From Cardinalis cardinalis (Eukaryota; Chordata; Aves; Passeriformes; Cardinalidae): 64,000 bases of DNA. Shown piece after piece: positions 13,881 to 27,029 of this stretch (position 1 is its first letter; each line of letters begins with the position of its first letter). The notes beneath the pieces are model-generated. The model was not told where the DNA came from. It saw only the letters and a program-made list of their open reading frames with translations, and did not search any database. Location: assembly GCA_014549065.1 (NCBI GenBank), contig JACDOX010000086.1:1303690-1367689 (forward strand). Reading direction: 5' to 3'. The position numbers and the translations under genes were made by a program.

Positions 13881-16800
13881 GAAAATTCCCCTTCTTAGAC
13901 GTGTATGTCCACCAAAATAATTGGTGTTAATCTGCATTTATTCANCATGGCAAGTCAAGGGTATTTCATTTTCCCCAAAAAGAGGCATGATATAAACAAC
14001 CAGTAGATGTTAATGCTTGAAGATAAGCAGTTTACATATAGTTTTCTTTCTCATGTAGGAACGACCACTGTTAAGACATAAATATGCACTATTAAGCAGC
14101 AGTCAGCCAAACAGCCTAAAAAAGAAAAAGAATAATCAATAAATCATCAATAAACAGTGTTCAATAACATATTTGCACACCATGTGGTAAAGTGCTGCAG
14201 CAGAATTATTGATGCAAGTAAGGTGGTGTCACTAAATCAACAGGACAAAGACAGCTGAAGTACTGACTAGTTAAACTATTGATCAGAGGAATTAGAGACA
14301 TACACACAAAAAAAACCCTTGGCCTTTAATAGACTCTGATGATAGATCCCTCTACATCCTTTGACATCAACACACAAAGCTAATCACATGGTTAGAATCA
14401 AACAACAGGATAAGCAAATAAAAAGTAACTTTAAATCTACTTCAAACTAAAAATAAGTTTAAAAGAGCATTTAGATACCTTTACACTAGCTACAAATGAC
14501 ATACATTAGAAAGGCAACAGCTCAAAGTCATAACAATTTCTACACNAACAGAAAAAGGAAGAGAAATGTAAAAGAAAGTTGGGAAGAAAAATCAGCAGAG
14601 AATTCTATAAAGGAGCACACATTTTACAAAGCTTAATCTAAAAGCTGCTAAAGGTTAGAAAAAAAAATGAAACATGCACAAAGGATGACAAAAAAAAGGT
14701 GACACTAAAAAAAAGATCTCTAGGAGAATGACAACATATGCAGTCAAATAAAGCAGCCACATCAAAAGAAGTTTCATACCAATTCATTAAATTAGCAATT
14801 AAGAGAAAAAAATCAAAANTTGGCTAGGTTACCCTAACATCTTAGATCCCACGACTGATCTTCAGCAGAACAGTACAAAAAGGACTAAACTAAGGAAAAG
14901 AGCAAACAGGATTCTTCCCTCCTCCTCCTCTTTTTGGGAGTGTATATGAAAGAACATTAGAAGAAGGCAAAAAAAATTCACACAAAGATCCAATGAGCTT
15001 GAGATGAAAGCTAAATGCTCCAGTTAAGTGCTGAGGTTGCAAGACATCTGAAGACAGAGAAGCAATGTAAAACAACACTGTTCTGTAAATCTGTGCAATC
15101 TTTTGGTGACATCTAAAGAAATAACCCAAAGCCTGTGGACTTCAAACCAAACACTATCACTTTGGGCTCTGATGCAGTATTTTACCCGATGGTGAAGCAT
15201 CATCCACATATTTATTCAATTTATAAAGCATTCAAATATCCTTGCTGTTATTAAAAACAAGGATGGGTGACAGACTGTAGTACTAAGCAAGGTTAGAGTG
15301 TTAGTTTGTATTACAGTGAGGAGATCAAGGATGAAAACANACACCACTACCATAAACAATGCTTGGCACTTCAGGCAGATCAACACCAAGAGCCTGCCAT
15401 GCTACACAATAAAGAACCCTTCATATAGAGTCAGCACAAAATTAAACCCTGATGTATGCAGTGTCCTAAGCTTTGAACACAGAAAATGAGAAGATTTGGG
15501 CTTTAGGTGTGAGTTGACAATAATTCAGACTGCAGAGGACACCCTCTGCAGTCACCACCCACAGTCACCCTCCAAAAGGATTCTTCCAAAAGCACAAAAG
15601 AAAAAGAGCACACTATCAGTGCTACAACCCCCAGCCCAAGATATGCCCAATCTATCATCAACACAATGAAAGACTACACAAGATGTTCATAGCTCACAGT
15701 GGCATTCAGCCACTGCACACTACCCCAAATCAAAACTGATAACATTTGCAGAGAGGATAGTTCAAAATAGTCTAAAGATGGAAAAACATAACTTCAGGTT
15801 AACTATGCACAAATGTCAGAGGGGACAAAAGCTACCAACAGAAATAAGGAAGAATACTGGGATGTACATGCCAGTTGCACATATGGTACAGGGCTGGCTA
15901 GAAAAACTGAATTTTAAGCTGCCAAAGACTTTTTATCAAAATCCTGCCTTCACACGGATTTTTCTGTTCCTTGGTACTTTCTAGCTGGAGAGTGTTTTCC
16001 ATTCTCTATGAATTATTTCCAAGGTAACATTTAGATACTGCCGGTCTAACTTTAAACAGGGTTCAAAATAACTGGCAAGGGTAAAAAAAAATTAGAAACA
16101 TCTTCCTTGCAATACACTGTTTATTTGTCAGGCATCTTTGCCTNATGAAAGAACTGCAGTCACTGAAAGCCAGGTAACTTTCTCCAGCCATTTTCTGTTG
16201 ATCTAGTGGAAGACACCAGCATGTGGTGTGGGTCTTGGATTTTACAAGGCTTATGCAAAATCCTTTCAATTATTTTGGATTTAANCATTAACAGATTTCC
16301 CCATCAGCCTGTGAGAACAATTCAAAATCANGTGAACTTTAATATTTAGAACTTCTGAACTTTAATCTTTAGAACTTAGTACAAAAAAGCATAACTATAT
16401 ACAATAGAGTAGGGAACACATTCAGCTACAAACAAGNGCACTTGCATCCTGCAGGCATATGCCTATAAGATTTGGAGCAAAAAGTGTTAGAAACTGAAAA
16501 GCAAATGGTTTTTAATTCTCCAAGCCTGTTGCAGGTCAGGAGTTGGAAGGCANCAACTACCTCAAGATAGCAAAGCCAGGGGGAGGCAAGGGAANGAAGG
16601 TTTTAAATATAATACAAATATGAAGTTCTAAATACCTTAATAAAGAATGTCCTGAAAGTTACTGAATTATGGCATGGGGAAAGTNGTAGGTGTGACTTCA
16701 GTGATGTGGACATACAAAGACAATCTCAATTCTCAGAGTGCCAAGACAANCTGGTTTTACAAATTACAACGTGCACTGTCTCTGTGTGCAAGGGAGGGAT

Positions 16801-17070
16801 GTAAATGACAAAATAAAAACCCCAGTGAACTCACAGAGAAGCCATAACAAAAAACCCACTGCTCTCTGAAGTTTAAAATCTGCTTTCCAGTGACTCAGCC
16901 CGGCAAACTTCCAAAAAGCCCTTTGCCACTCATAGGCTGTCAGTGATTTCACGAATCATTAAACAAGAAGTGAATAAAAATATGGATACTTTCAGTGAAA
17001 TGGTGTAAAAATAGAACAGTATTGTTCTATTTTTCTAATAGATCTGTTGCNGATTTTCAGGGTGTTTGAA

Positions 17071-17495
17071 ACAAAGAAAGTTTAATCAACTGCCTTTCAC
17101 CCAAAAGTGGAATACAAGGTATATTCATACACTCAAATATCATCCTATGAGAGTGCAGTTCATACAGAAGCTGCAAGAGTCATGCTGAAAAAGCTCAGTA
17201 CTAGAAAATCAGAAATTACAGCTTCTGTGTTTAAGTCCTTTAGATTCAAGTATTTAACAAAGGAAGCTTTCCCTTGTTTATATGCATGGTTCAGTTAACC
17301 CCTCCTCTGGTTCTGTAATTTATGTGCATGAATCAGTGCATTTCCAACATAGAGCTTCCAAAACTTCCCACATGCAACGTAATGTTCACTTCCACAGCTG
17401 ACCAAAATTCACAAATGCTGCGTGTGACAATGGACTTCCCAATCCACATGTGAATAAAAAGAGAATTAACAAAGCTTTATGTATGCTTCAAAACA
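17071..17495 (+). repeat. Direct duplication, copy 2 (complete)
   Basis: Full-length partner of 13504-13880, starting ACAAAGAAAGTTTAATCAAC. It includes the part missing in copy 1. A 63-codon frame inside it (17107-17298) resembles nothing I know. Similarity fades at about 17495. Confidence 0.85.
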
Positions 17496-18417
17496 ACAAA
17501 AGAACATAAGGATGTAGCCAAAACATCTCTGATGAATATGCAATTGATAATTCCCAGTTTAGTATCTAGATAGACATTAAACAGTCCATTCTGTCATGCC
17601 AACTGCTAAGTAGTCACCAACTCTGCTCCATTCTCTCTGCTGTATGTGCTTGACTTTTATTTTTAAGCACAGAGCCATTCAACTCATGTGGAAGTCAGAC
17701 GAAAGACAGTGGTGGACTTGAAGGAAAAAATTTAAGAAATCAACAAGTGATACAAGAAAAATCAAGTTTGAGACAAGGATAATTAAAAAATTACTTCTAA
17801 ATGCTTGCTTGAATTGCATTACAAACAAGTTGTGCTCAGCAAATCCTGAAAGCTTAAGCTTAATTTTCAAACTTTTTATTTAACAGAATAAAACATTTGG
17901 CAACATAAATATTAGTTAATATGTTAAAAAACAAATTGTGGGAATTATTCCTCTGTGTATGTGTGCATGCACCCATGTGCTTGCACAAACACATGGAATC
18001 ATCAAGTAGCCNGTTAAAATATAACCTCAGACTGCCACCTCAATCATGCACCAAATTCCAATATAGAATCTCACCAGGACAATGGAAAATCCATATCTAA
18101 AATGCACTACATCCACTGAGACACCCAATGTAAGATAAGAAGTGATTATTCACAGGTCTTGTTGATGCCACACAAATACCCAGGATATGAGGGATCCACC
18201 GGTCCGTGGCCCAGAGTTTCTGCATTTTTAATTCAATAAAACCATTCAGCAATTTAAAGATTTTTTAGAGAGAAACTGTTTTGCACTGTGGGGTCACTAT
18301 GGTGAATAACACAAGGAGCTGAACCAAAGAAGATTACTTAAAAAAATAACTTTTTTTTTGAGAAAAATACTAAGGCTAGGTCAAATGCCAAGAGGAAAAT
18401 TTATTTATTTGCCTTAC

Positions 18418-18477
18418 TTTCAGAATATCTTGAGTTTCATTCCACTTGTTAGTCCACTCTTTGGTCAGTTCTTGTAC
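18418..18477 (-). CDS. KIF16B: KIF16B coding exon 12 (residues 415-434, last exon in window)
   Basis: The exon encodes VQELTKEWTNKWNETQDILK, a coiled-coil segment leading to the FHA domain. The acceptor is TTTCATAG|GTACAAG and the donor is CTGAAA|GTAAGG, so the splice falls between codons. It completes 434 codons of uninterrupted frame. I could not find the following exon, expected to start Glu-Gln and lead into the FHA domain, anywhere in 1-18417, so the rest of the gene presumably lies to the left of the window. Confidence 0.93.
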
Positions 18478-19728
18478 CTATGAAAGAAAACAAATTTTGA
18501 AGAAAATCACATCTCTTCCAAAGTNCTTGATAAATGCATTCTCAAAGAAGTACTAAGCATTTGTGTAATTCTTTGTGAAGTTTAATACTTCAGCATATAG
18601 AAGAGCACTGATGCTCCTGCAATAATTGCCATATCTACAANACNTCTCCCTCNNNACCCAAAATTCTTATTTACACTGTAAGATGAAAGGAAAGTCTGGG
18701 ATAATTACTTCAAATAATTATCTACCTTCAAACAGTTTCATAAAGTGCTTTAATCCTNCAAAGTTTACTGCCACAGATTGATCCTTAGCTGCAACAGGAC
18801 AGCTCCTTTCCCATGGCACAGGCAGGCATGGTAAGGTAAAAATCCCCTCTAGAGGACGGCATGCAGAGGAAGAGCCAGACCAGCAGGCTTNAGGAGCAAA
18901 CCAGAGCATCATCTGCTGTAATTTAGAAACCACCCACTTCATTGTCATCAGCACAGAAGTGAGAAGATGCTTGCAAAGGCATTACAGACAGGGAGTGTGC
19001 TGGGTATACAATCATTTTGGCTGGAAAAGACCTTAAAATCATCAAGTCCAACTGTTAACCCAGCACTGCCAAGGCACTGCTGAACCCATCCCTCTGAAGC
19101 ACCAGATTTATAGNTCTTTTAAATATCTCTGGAGATGGCAAATCAATCACTTCCCTGGGCAGCTTNTTCCAATGTTTGACAACCTTTCCATTCAGGAATT
19201 TTTCCTAATATCCAATCTAAACCTCCCCNGAAGCAACCTGAGGCCNTTTCCTTTAGTCCNATCACCTTTNATCTGGGAGAAAACTGAGCCCCACCTGACT
19301 ACAGCNTCCTTACAGGTAGTTTTAGAAAGTGAGGTCATCCCTAAGCCTCCCTTTTTCCAGGTTAAACAACCACTCCCTCCCTCACACTTGTGCTTCAGAT
19401 ACTTCCCCAACTCTCACTGTCCTTCTCTGNACTCACTGCAGCANCTGAGTGTCCTTTTTGAAATGAGAGGACCNGANCTGAANACAGCACTCGAGGTGTG
19501 GCCCCAGCAGTGCCAAGTACAGAGGAAGAATCACTTCCCTGCTCCTGCTGGCCACACTATTGCTGACACAGGCCAGGTGCCACTGGCTTTCTTGGCTCTC
19601 TGGGCAGTTGCCCACTCATATTTAGCTGCTGCCAACCAGCACCCCCAGGTGCTTTTCCACTGGGCACATTTCAGTTCCTTTTCCTCCAGGCTGTGGTGCT
19701 GCCTGGTGTTGTGAGCCAAGGGCAGGAC

Positions 19729-20350
19729 TGTCGGAACCCAGGAAATTCCTCTGGCTGCCCTGGAGGACTCGAGACCCTGCCAAGGGGCTCAGAGACCCTG
19801 GCACAGAACCCAAGACCCCTGTGCCTTTGATTTAGCCCCTGGAAAATAAACAATTACCAACCCTTACATGAAGAATTACAAGTCAAGAAAGTTTAAGTAN
19901 AATAACAGCCTGTCACAGGGTGAAAAATAGATTTTTTTGAAGTTTTTAGAATGGGGGCTTGGGGTCCCAAGATGGAGGAATTTGGGTGTGCCCTGTCCTT
20001 TTTCCTTCTTCTTCCTAACCTCCATCTTCTGGGTGATGGTGGCACTTTTGGATTGGTTTAGAGTAGAAACTCACTGTCTAACATAGGTGATAGGTATTAG
20101 GAAGTTATTGTAAATAATGTACANGTAGTTTTTAGTATAAAAAGATAACACCACCCCAGGGGTGACCAGTGTGCCTCAACCCAACCTGCCAGACCTAGAG
20201 TGAGTCACAGAAAGAATGTTATAGATAAGAAACAATAAACAACCTTGAGAACAAGAATAGAAGAGTTCTGACTCCTTCTTCGACTGCCGGGCTGGGAAAA
20301 GAGACTTCAAACGCATCTCGGGGTCACTGTGAGCAGCAGAGACCCCGAGA
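19729..20350 (+). mobile_element. Solo LTR, family B
   Basis: A 622-bp element starting TGTCGGAACCC and ending GACCCCGAGA, flanked by 6-bp repeats CAGGAC and CAGGCC (one mismatch). It interrupts a CR1 at a precise point. Internal landmarks are a TATA-like AGTATAAAAAG at about 20135 and an AATAAACAACC polyadenylation-type signal at about 20235. A second copy lies at 27341-27960. The 6-bp target duplication suits a class II (ERVK-like) retrovirus LTR. No coding interior remains. Confidence 0.88.
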
Positions 20351-20801
20351 CAGGCCCTGGCACTTCACCTCACTGAACCCAACGCCGCTGGTCCCTGCTC
20401 ACCAATCCAGCCTGGCCAGATCCCTCTGCAGAGCCTTCCTACCCTCCAGCAGATCAACAGCCACACACCTCAGTGCCATCTGCAACCTGACTGAGGGTGC
20501 ACTTGCTCCCCTTGTGCAGATCATCAAAGGTATNACAGAGGACTAGCCCAAATACNGAGCCCTGGGGAACACCACTGNTGACTGGCTGCCAGATGGGTTT
20601 AACTCCACCACTTTTCTTGGTTCAGCCATCCAGAGATTCTTCTGAAANAATGCACCTGTGCAAGCCATGAACAGACAATTCTACCAAGAGAATGGTGTGT
20701 GAGATAGCATCAAAGGTTTTCCTAAAGTCCAGGTAAACAATATTCACAGCCTTTTCCTCATCCACAAACCCGGTCATCCTCTCATAGAAAGAGATGATGT
20801 T

Positions 20802-21198
20802 TGTCACATTCACATTTTCTGANAAATCCCTTCGCCCAGGATTTTTCTCCTGGGAAGNTGAGAAGCCTCAGAGAAAAAGGAAAACAAATTCTCATCTCAT
20901 TTGCTTCTCCTGTGTTGAGCTCACATGTGGAATGTGTTTGNAGATTGTTTCATTGGATTCTGGNGTGAGTGTTTTGACTTATTGGCCAATCAGGGCCAAG
21001 CTGTGTCAGGACCCTGGAGAGAGTCACGAGTTTTCATTATTATCTTTTTAGCATTCTGTAAGTATCCTTTCTGTATTCTTTANTATAGTTTAGTATAGTA
21101 TTCTTTAATATAATATAGTATCATAAAATAATAAATTAGCCTTCTGAGAACATGGAGTCAGATTCCTCCCTGCCATGAGGGTCCCAGCAAATACAATA
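20802..21198 (+). mobile_element. LTR-like element, family A
   Basis: A 397-bp copy from TGTCACATTC to CAAATACAATA inserted in a CR1 reverse-transcriptase region. The flanks share ATGTT (20797-20801 and 21199-21203). It contains a long AT stretch with AATAATAAATTAG before the 3' end. Confidence 0.85.
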
Positions 21199-23214
21199 AT
21201 GTTGGTCAAGCAGGATCTGCCTTTCCTAAACCCATGCTGACAGGGCCTGATTCNCCTGGCTGTTCTGTACATGCTGGGTGACTGGACTCAAGATGACCCA
21301 CTCCATGACCTNCCCCCAAACTGAGATCAGAATGCTCAGGATTTGTCCTTCTTTTCCTNATCAAGCAGTAGTCCACCTCTTTAGGTAACTTTCATATAAC
21401 ACCATTGCACAAAGAGAAGTCTTCGATGCAGTTGCTCCAAACATCTCCCCATTTGCCACCTGCAGCTATTTTTTTTTTGTCTTTGCAGATCAGCTCCGAA
21501 TTAATCCATGACACCTATAGAAACTTCTCTCATCTCTACCTGCATCTCAAGATTTTCAAAAAAGTAAGCGCACATTTCAATGCATTACTATAATTCCTAG
21601 TGCTACTAAGTGGAACATTAAAACAAAATAAATTTCAAAAGAGTAAAGAAAAACATGAAGGAAGTCTATCACAGCTCTATTCACCATACCAGAACAATTT
21701 GTGTTGCTCAGAAACACTTCATTTCAGTTTTAATTAAATCTTTTAAATGAAATGTTTTTAAATTAAACTGCTCCAAATTATTCTTATATAAGGAAAATCA
21801 ACTCATCAAAGAAAGTCACCATATACTTGTCAGGCAATATAAATATGGTGATAAAAGTCTTTAAATCTATACAAACAAATTAGTTATTGCACTCATTCAA
21901 TTATAAAAAAGCTACAACCATGGCAACATCTACCAAGAATTTTCAGTAATTATGTCTGTTGTAATTAACATGAATAGTAATCACATAACCTTTTAACAAG
22001 GCTGACAAAGGTAATAAAATATACTTGATAAACACCCCAAACAGCAGGGCCAACACTTCTGAGCACAATAAGGAATGGTTACTGTCAGAACATGAATAAC
22101 ATATTCTAATAAGCCTAGAGTCAGCAATTTACATTACTGAGCTACTCTTAGATAAAAGCTTTTTGTTTATACTCAAAAAGACTAAGAATATAAATAAAAC
22201 AGANTTCTCAAAGCAAGACATAAATTTTCTAATTCTAAAGGCTGAAGCAGTACCAGTCTAAACCTGACAATTTAAACCACCTAAGGAGCTAGTTTTTCTT
22301 AAGGCATCANATCTACATATGATTGGCATCATTTTGGCAGTTTTCAGACCGAAATGTCTGCTGCCATGTAGTTGAATACTTCCAAATATTTCCCTCTTGC
22401 CTCTTCCAAAGTATGACTTTTACTCTTTTTTCTGAACCAATTTGCAACAGCTTTCAAAGCAAGCTAATACACAGGAAAGAATTAATACAGAATGATACAA
22501 TAGAGAATGAAAGGCTGCTAGTCAGAGAAATTATAGTACCATTGTATCTGGATTCTTCTGGATGCTGTGAGTTATCCAAACTGTCAGGAAATTTTTTCCA
22601 GCCTCTACATTTGGCTGGATTATTGAAAAATTTGGNGAGAAGCACACTGTGAAGTACACCTAGACCTAAGACCCTCCCCCAGAAAGANAGCTCATTAGGC
22701 ACCTAATTTATTTCTACACACCAGATTTAAATACTGAAATTTTCTAAAAACCTATCCACACCACAATTTATAAGCATAGCAGAGGTGACCATTCTCCCCA
22801 TGATCTTTTGCTGGTTTTTCTACCCTGAATATTTTATTACTGTGATTACTTGCTACTTATTACTGAGATTTAGTGGCTTTTCCCTCTCTAGTCTATTTAC
22901 AAACATACTTTTTTAGTAAGGCAAGCTGGTCGGGGAACAAGTCTTTTCATTTCATTTTCATAAACAGAACGGCTACATAAATATAAAANATGTATTTTGT
23001 TCTTAGTTACAATGTTATATTAGTAGGATAACAAAATTACTAATTCACACATCTACTTTTTTTTTTTTTAAGAATCAAGGCAATGCTCCTGGTTGGAAAA
23101 AGCTTAGTTGCACATTTNAAAAAATCCTGAAAATTACAAGTACTCCTGCATCCAGACCACCCACCTTTCCTTTTCTTTGATGTTTAAAAACTGCTTTACA
23201 AAATTTTAACTCAC

Positions 23215-23280
23215 CCTTGCTTCATTCTGTTGAAGCTTTTCTTCCATACTTAAAGCTGTTGGAGAATCCAAGAGTGCAAT
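23215..23280 (-). CDS. KIF16B: KIF16B coding exon 11 (residues 393-414)
   Basis: The exon encodes 22 residues, IALLDSPTALSMEEKLQQ then NEAR, in the neck coiled-coil region between motor and FHA domain. Both ends are codon boundaries. The acceptor is CATGGTTTTAG|ATTGCAC and the donor is GCAAGG|GTGAG. It is too short to show as a long open frame and was found by matching the expected continuation of the kinesin neck. Confidence 0.93.
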
Positions 23281-25130
23281 CTAAAACCATGAAGAGTAAA
23301 CATCAATTCAAAAAGAAAACAGTCACAATTTCTGGGGGAATCAAATGAAATTGAATTGTTCAACTTTTTTGAGTTCTTAGCATAAACTTCCTTGAAATTT
23401 AATATATATCATTTTACCTTGAAATACTGTAAACAGAATAATCAAAATCCTGTCAAAGCAGGTATTTCAAATTGGCTTGAGAGTGCTATTTTCACTCACT
23501 CATACACATGGCCACACACAGANAAACCAGACACATTTATAACAGGTAACTCCTAATACAGCTTTCTTTATATTTCTAAAAAACATGAAATTTTATTATG
23601 CATGAATAGTTATCCATTTTGCTTTGATATTTATATATTAAATATATAAATGCTGCTTTATCTTTAATAACTGTATCTTAACATAACTGGCTTTAGAAGA
23701 GGAAAATTACTAAAGAACAAAAACACACAGGCAGTACTCATTGTATATGACCTTCTACACTGAATCCTGCACCATATTTTGGTAAACAGTGTCTTCAGAC
23801 CTACAGAAGCATTTGCAATACAGTGTTCTGGTGATACAAAGGAAAACAGGANATAACTTATACAGAGATTTATACCACTGTGAATATGTAATACACCACC
23901 TGCTGTTTTACCAACCATCACAAATTCAATAAACTTAAGCTTCAGTTCTCTACTGTCTCCCACACAGCCATCTACCACATCCTACCACTGAACCAGATTT
24001 ATTTTGCAATAACCACTATTTTACAGCTTGAAACTATGTCAAAGCATTCAAACTTCAAGGGGGTCCAAGTTACATCTACTTTGCTAACTCTAAATCAAAT
24101 NATATTTTGAAAATAATTAGTTTTCCCCTCCTAAAGAATATGAAAAAANCACAAGTAATTCAATCCCATAAAGAGTTTTTTAACTGTTTGTAACAAAGTA
24201 GAGCTCGCTGCTCCAATCATCTACAATAGCCATTTCTGCTTCCATCCCCTTTTTCAGCAATTTTTTTATAGCACGAAATCCAGCTGAAGTCCTTCTCTTC
24301 TACTAACAATGGTCCATGCTGAACTGACATTTCACATTGCCCAAACCATCTAAAACAGAATTACACAGTTCTAGAAACAAATCTGAAGNAGTACTTCAGA
24401 TACTTCCAAACTATATTCACTCAAGTATGAAACCTAGCAGATCTGAAGGANATTATGCAGAAGAGACAACTGGCCTGAACCAATTGGATATTCTTTATTG
24501 TTACTTTGGTTTCACCACCCTGGGAACACAGGAGAAACTAAACTTAATTAAACCTGTGCAGTGACTGTTTCCAGCAGANCATACTGACCAAGCAAGAAAG
24601 AGAATCATGTAAAAGTGAAGCAGAGCATTTTTGTTTTCTTTCTGAAAATATTTTTTACATATTTAGAATGTTATGTGCCTTCTAATGCACTGCACAGCCA
24701 AACACAAATAAAATGTATTGTTTAANTCCATTCATATATTACATTTTCATATTTATGCATCTTGAATCCTTTAAATCTTCTTTTAAGATACTACACAAAG
24801 TACATCAGGACATTCAGGACAGACCCAGAAGGTATGCTCCTGCTCAGTCTCCTTATGCTGTGTTGACTACCTGTTCCACAGCACATTACANTCCAGCTCA
24901 GATTATATTATGAGAAACCTAAAAGCTTTGGGAAGACAATTTTTTCCCCCCTTAAGTTAAAAGAGGCAATCTGCTGGCCATATGGAAAATGATTCCATCA
25001 GGAAACTAATATTCATTCATAGCCTCATCGAGCTTGTTCACTCAAATCAATATAATGAAAGATAATTACGTTCTAGAAATAGATGTTATAACTCAAGGAA
25101 AATTACACATCAATTCCAAGTCAAGCTAAC
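23281..25130 (-). other. KIF16B intron 10
   Basis: About 1.85 kb of AT-rich DNA between exons 11 and 10. I see no repeat, RNA gene or other coding signal. Confidence 0.85.
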
Positions 25131-25306
25131 CTGATTCCCTTGAGCAAGCAGGGCTTTCAGTCGGGCTATTTCAGCTCTCAGCTCACGGATCAGTTTGACG
25201 TTGGGATCCTCATTAATTGTGGGCTTGTTGATGATGTTTTTGGCTCTATTTGCATAGCGAAGTGTACTCAAAGTTTCTCCATAATTGACATCAGCAGGTG
25301 AAATAG
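25131..25306 (-). CDS. KIF16B: KIF16B coding exon 10 (residues 334-392, end of motor and neck)
   Basis: The exon completes Thr334 and encodes ISPADVNYGETLSTLRYANR, then AKNIINKPTINEDPNVKLIR and ELRAEIARLKALLAQGNQ. ET.STLRYA.RAK.I is the end of the kinesin motor domain. INKP.INED is the kinesin-3 neck linker, and the following RELRAEIARLKALL has heptad spacing and starts the neck coiled coil. The acceptor is ACATCCTTAG|CTATTT and the donor is AATCAG|GTTAG. The coding total reaches 1176 nt (392 codons). Confidence 0.97.
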
Positions 25307-27029
25307 CTAAGGATGTGAAATCAGAAGCAGTTTATCTAGCACCATATGTTGCATTTACTGAAGTTAGTTTAGATTTTAAAAGTCAGATAAATTTAATGTG
25401 GGTGAAGAGACAGAAATATATCATTTACCAGTGGGGATACAATTTGTTCCAACTCTTCACCAATTTCATGTCACTATAACTTTGCATAAGTAAACACTGT
25501 ATGAGATAAGTGTATTAGGATAATCAGGTCTAACAACCAAGTGTTACAAAGAAATCTTCCTGACAATCTATTTAACATTTACATTTCCCTGGTAAACATA
25601 AATGTCTTTTATGAATACTTCACAGGTTTTCTTGCAATTTTGTACAAGATCAGTTGAGAAAACAGAGAATACTTTTTAAGTATCAATGTCATCATTGAAA
25701 AGAAAAGACATTCCAGGTAAAACACAGTAGGGAAATTAAANAGCATTAAAACAAAAAATAACCAGACAGGAGAACCAAAACAAGAGGAGAGCTTCTATAA
25801 TTTACAAACCTAACTGCTCTCCTGAGCTGCAGGCATCTGGCAGCACACAGAACTGTNAACTATCTGATGCATCAAGAGAAACCAGTACTATTTTTCAAGC
25901 AACCTAACCAGAAAAAACAATGCAATTTAAATGCAAGTGCTAATGCTATCCTTCCCTTAATTTTCCTAACAAAATATATGATGTTTAATTAATTATCTTA
26001 ATTNAAAAGATAATTAAGGAACCCAAATAGATGTGTGGAAACACAGAAGAAAAAAACCCAGAAATCTTAATGATCAAACTGAACAAGAGATCCAGAGAAT
26101 CAAACAATGAAATTACCTGAAAATTAATTAAGCAACTAAAATAATCTGTCCTTTCTCATTCTCTCAAAAACAATAATTTTTTTTGTGGTAGAGACTCTCT
26201 GATCTACAGGAGATGCACTTTGAAACAACCGATANTTCCCCCAGCTCACACTCTCTCTTCCCTGTTTTATCTACTGTATCCTCTCCACTACTCAGTTATT
26301 CTTTTTCTGGAAGGATGTTACAATATGTTACAGAAATATGACAAATCATAATCAGACATATTTTTCTACAGCCTTTCCTACAGTTTAAAGTGATCTTCCT
26401 GCATTTTTTTGTGCTTACTTATAGAAAAGGCAGGACAAATGTATGTGGACAGCTTGCTGGGCTGTTAGGGAATTCTACCACATTACCAGTGGAGTTACTN
26501 CTGAAGAAAAGATCAACCAACAGGGCTCTGCCTAGCAGAAGCATCACTAATAGATGAGGAAGTAAGGAAGTAGCTGAGAAAGAAGCTGGGTATTGTAATC
26601 ACTAGTGCAGGCACTGAAAGCTCACTGTGTTTCTAAAACTTCTCTTCCCAAGCCCTCTGTCAAAAAAAAAAACCAAAAACATTGAACTGCCAGAAGAAAG
26701 AACTTTCACTTCTTCAAGAAGAAAGTTGCCAGCACAGCTTTACTTAAAGAGCCAGAAATCCAAAGCAGCGTCTGGTCCACAATCGTCTACTGGCACTACT
26801 ATGATTCTCCTGAGGAAAACAATTGGCATGGATTCCAAAAACATCCCCAAAATCCTACAACAAAGGAACTGCTATCCAGAGAATCTGACTGGTTATGAAG
26901 AACCAGAGCCTGATCTGANACATTTTATTCCCTCAATTCTGCTATCCCACATTCCCGAAAGGGGAGTGCGCCAGTTAAGACCACATTTCACTTGAGCAGG
27001 AAAGAGAGAAATTTCAGAGCTGCTCTTCT

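Larger units (their letters stand above)
1..18417 (-). other. KIF16B intron 12 (5' part)
   Basis: AT-rich DNA left of exon 12. I recognise no further kinesin exon, RNA gene or other intact gene. The supported contents are listed separately: a 338-bp inverted repeat pair, a CR1 tail, one LTR-like insertion, a broken coding-like frame and a 430-bp direct duplication with an N gap. The remaining stretches (526-3119, 3458-4228, 4346-6394, 6805-7960, 8391-13503, 13881-17070 and 17496-18417) show only short chance frames. That exon 13 is absent here is my reading, not the result of a search program. Confidence 0.6.
19008..21355 (-). mobile_element. CR1 LINE relic, split by two LTR insertions
   Basis: The minus-strand CR1 has its 3' end at about 19008 (plus strand TTTTGGCTGGAAAAGACC) and retains reverse-transcriptase coding at about 20622-20760, where the minus strand reads NIVYLDFRKTFDAISH. 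The pieces are 19008-19728, 20357-20801 and about 21199-21355, roughly 1.3 kb in all. They are interrupted by a 622-bp family B LTR and a 397-bp family A LTR. Ns and stops show it is dead. Its direction matches KIF16B transcription. Confidence 0.88.
18478..23214 (-). other. KIF16B intron 11
   Basis: About 4.7 kb between exons 12 and 11. Most of the middle is an antisense CR1 carrying two LTR insertions (19008-21355). The flanks 18478-19007 and 21356-23214 are AT-rich and show no gene or repeat that I recognise. Confidence 0.85.

Noticed and set aside
13451..13937. Frames of more than 120 codons across the N run
   Set aside because: Most of the sequence is N.
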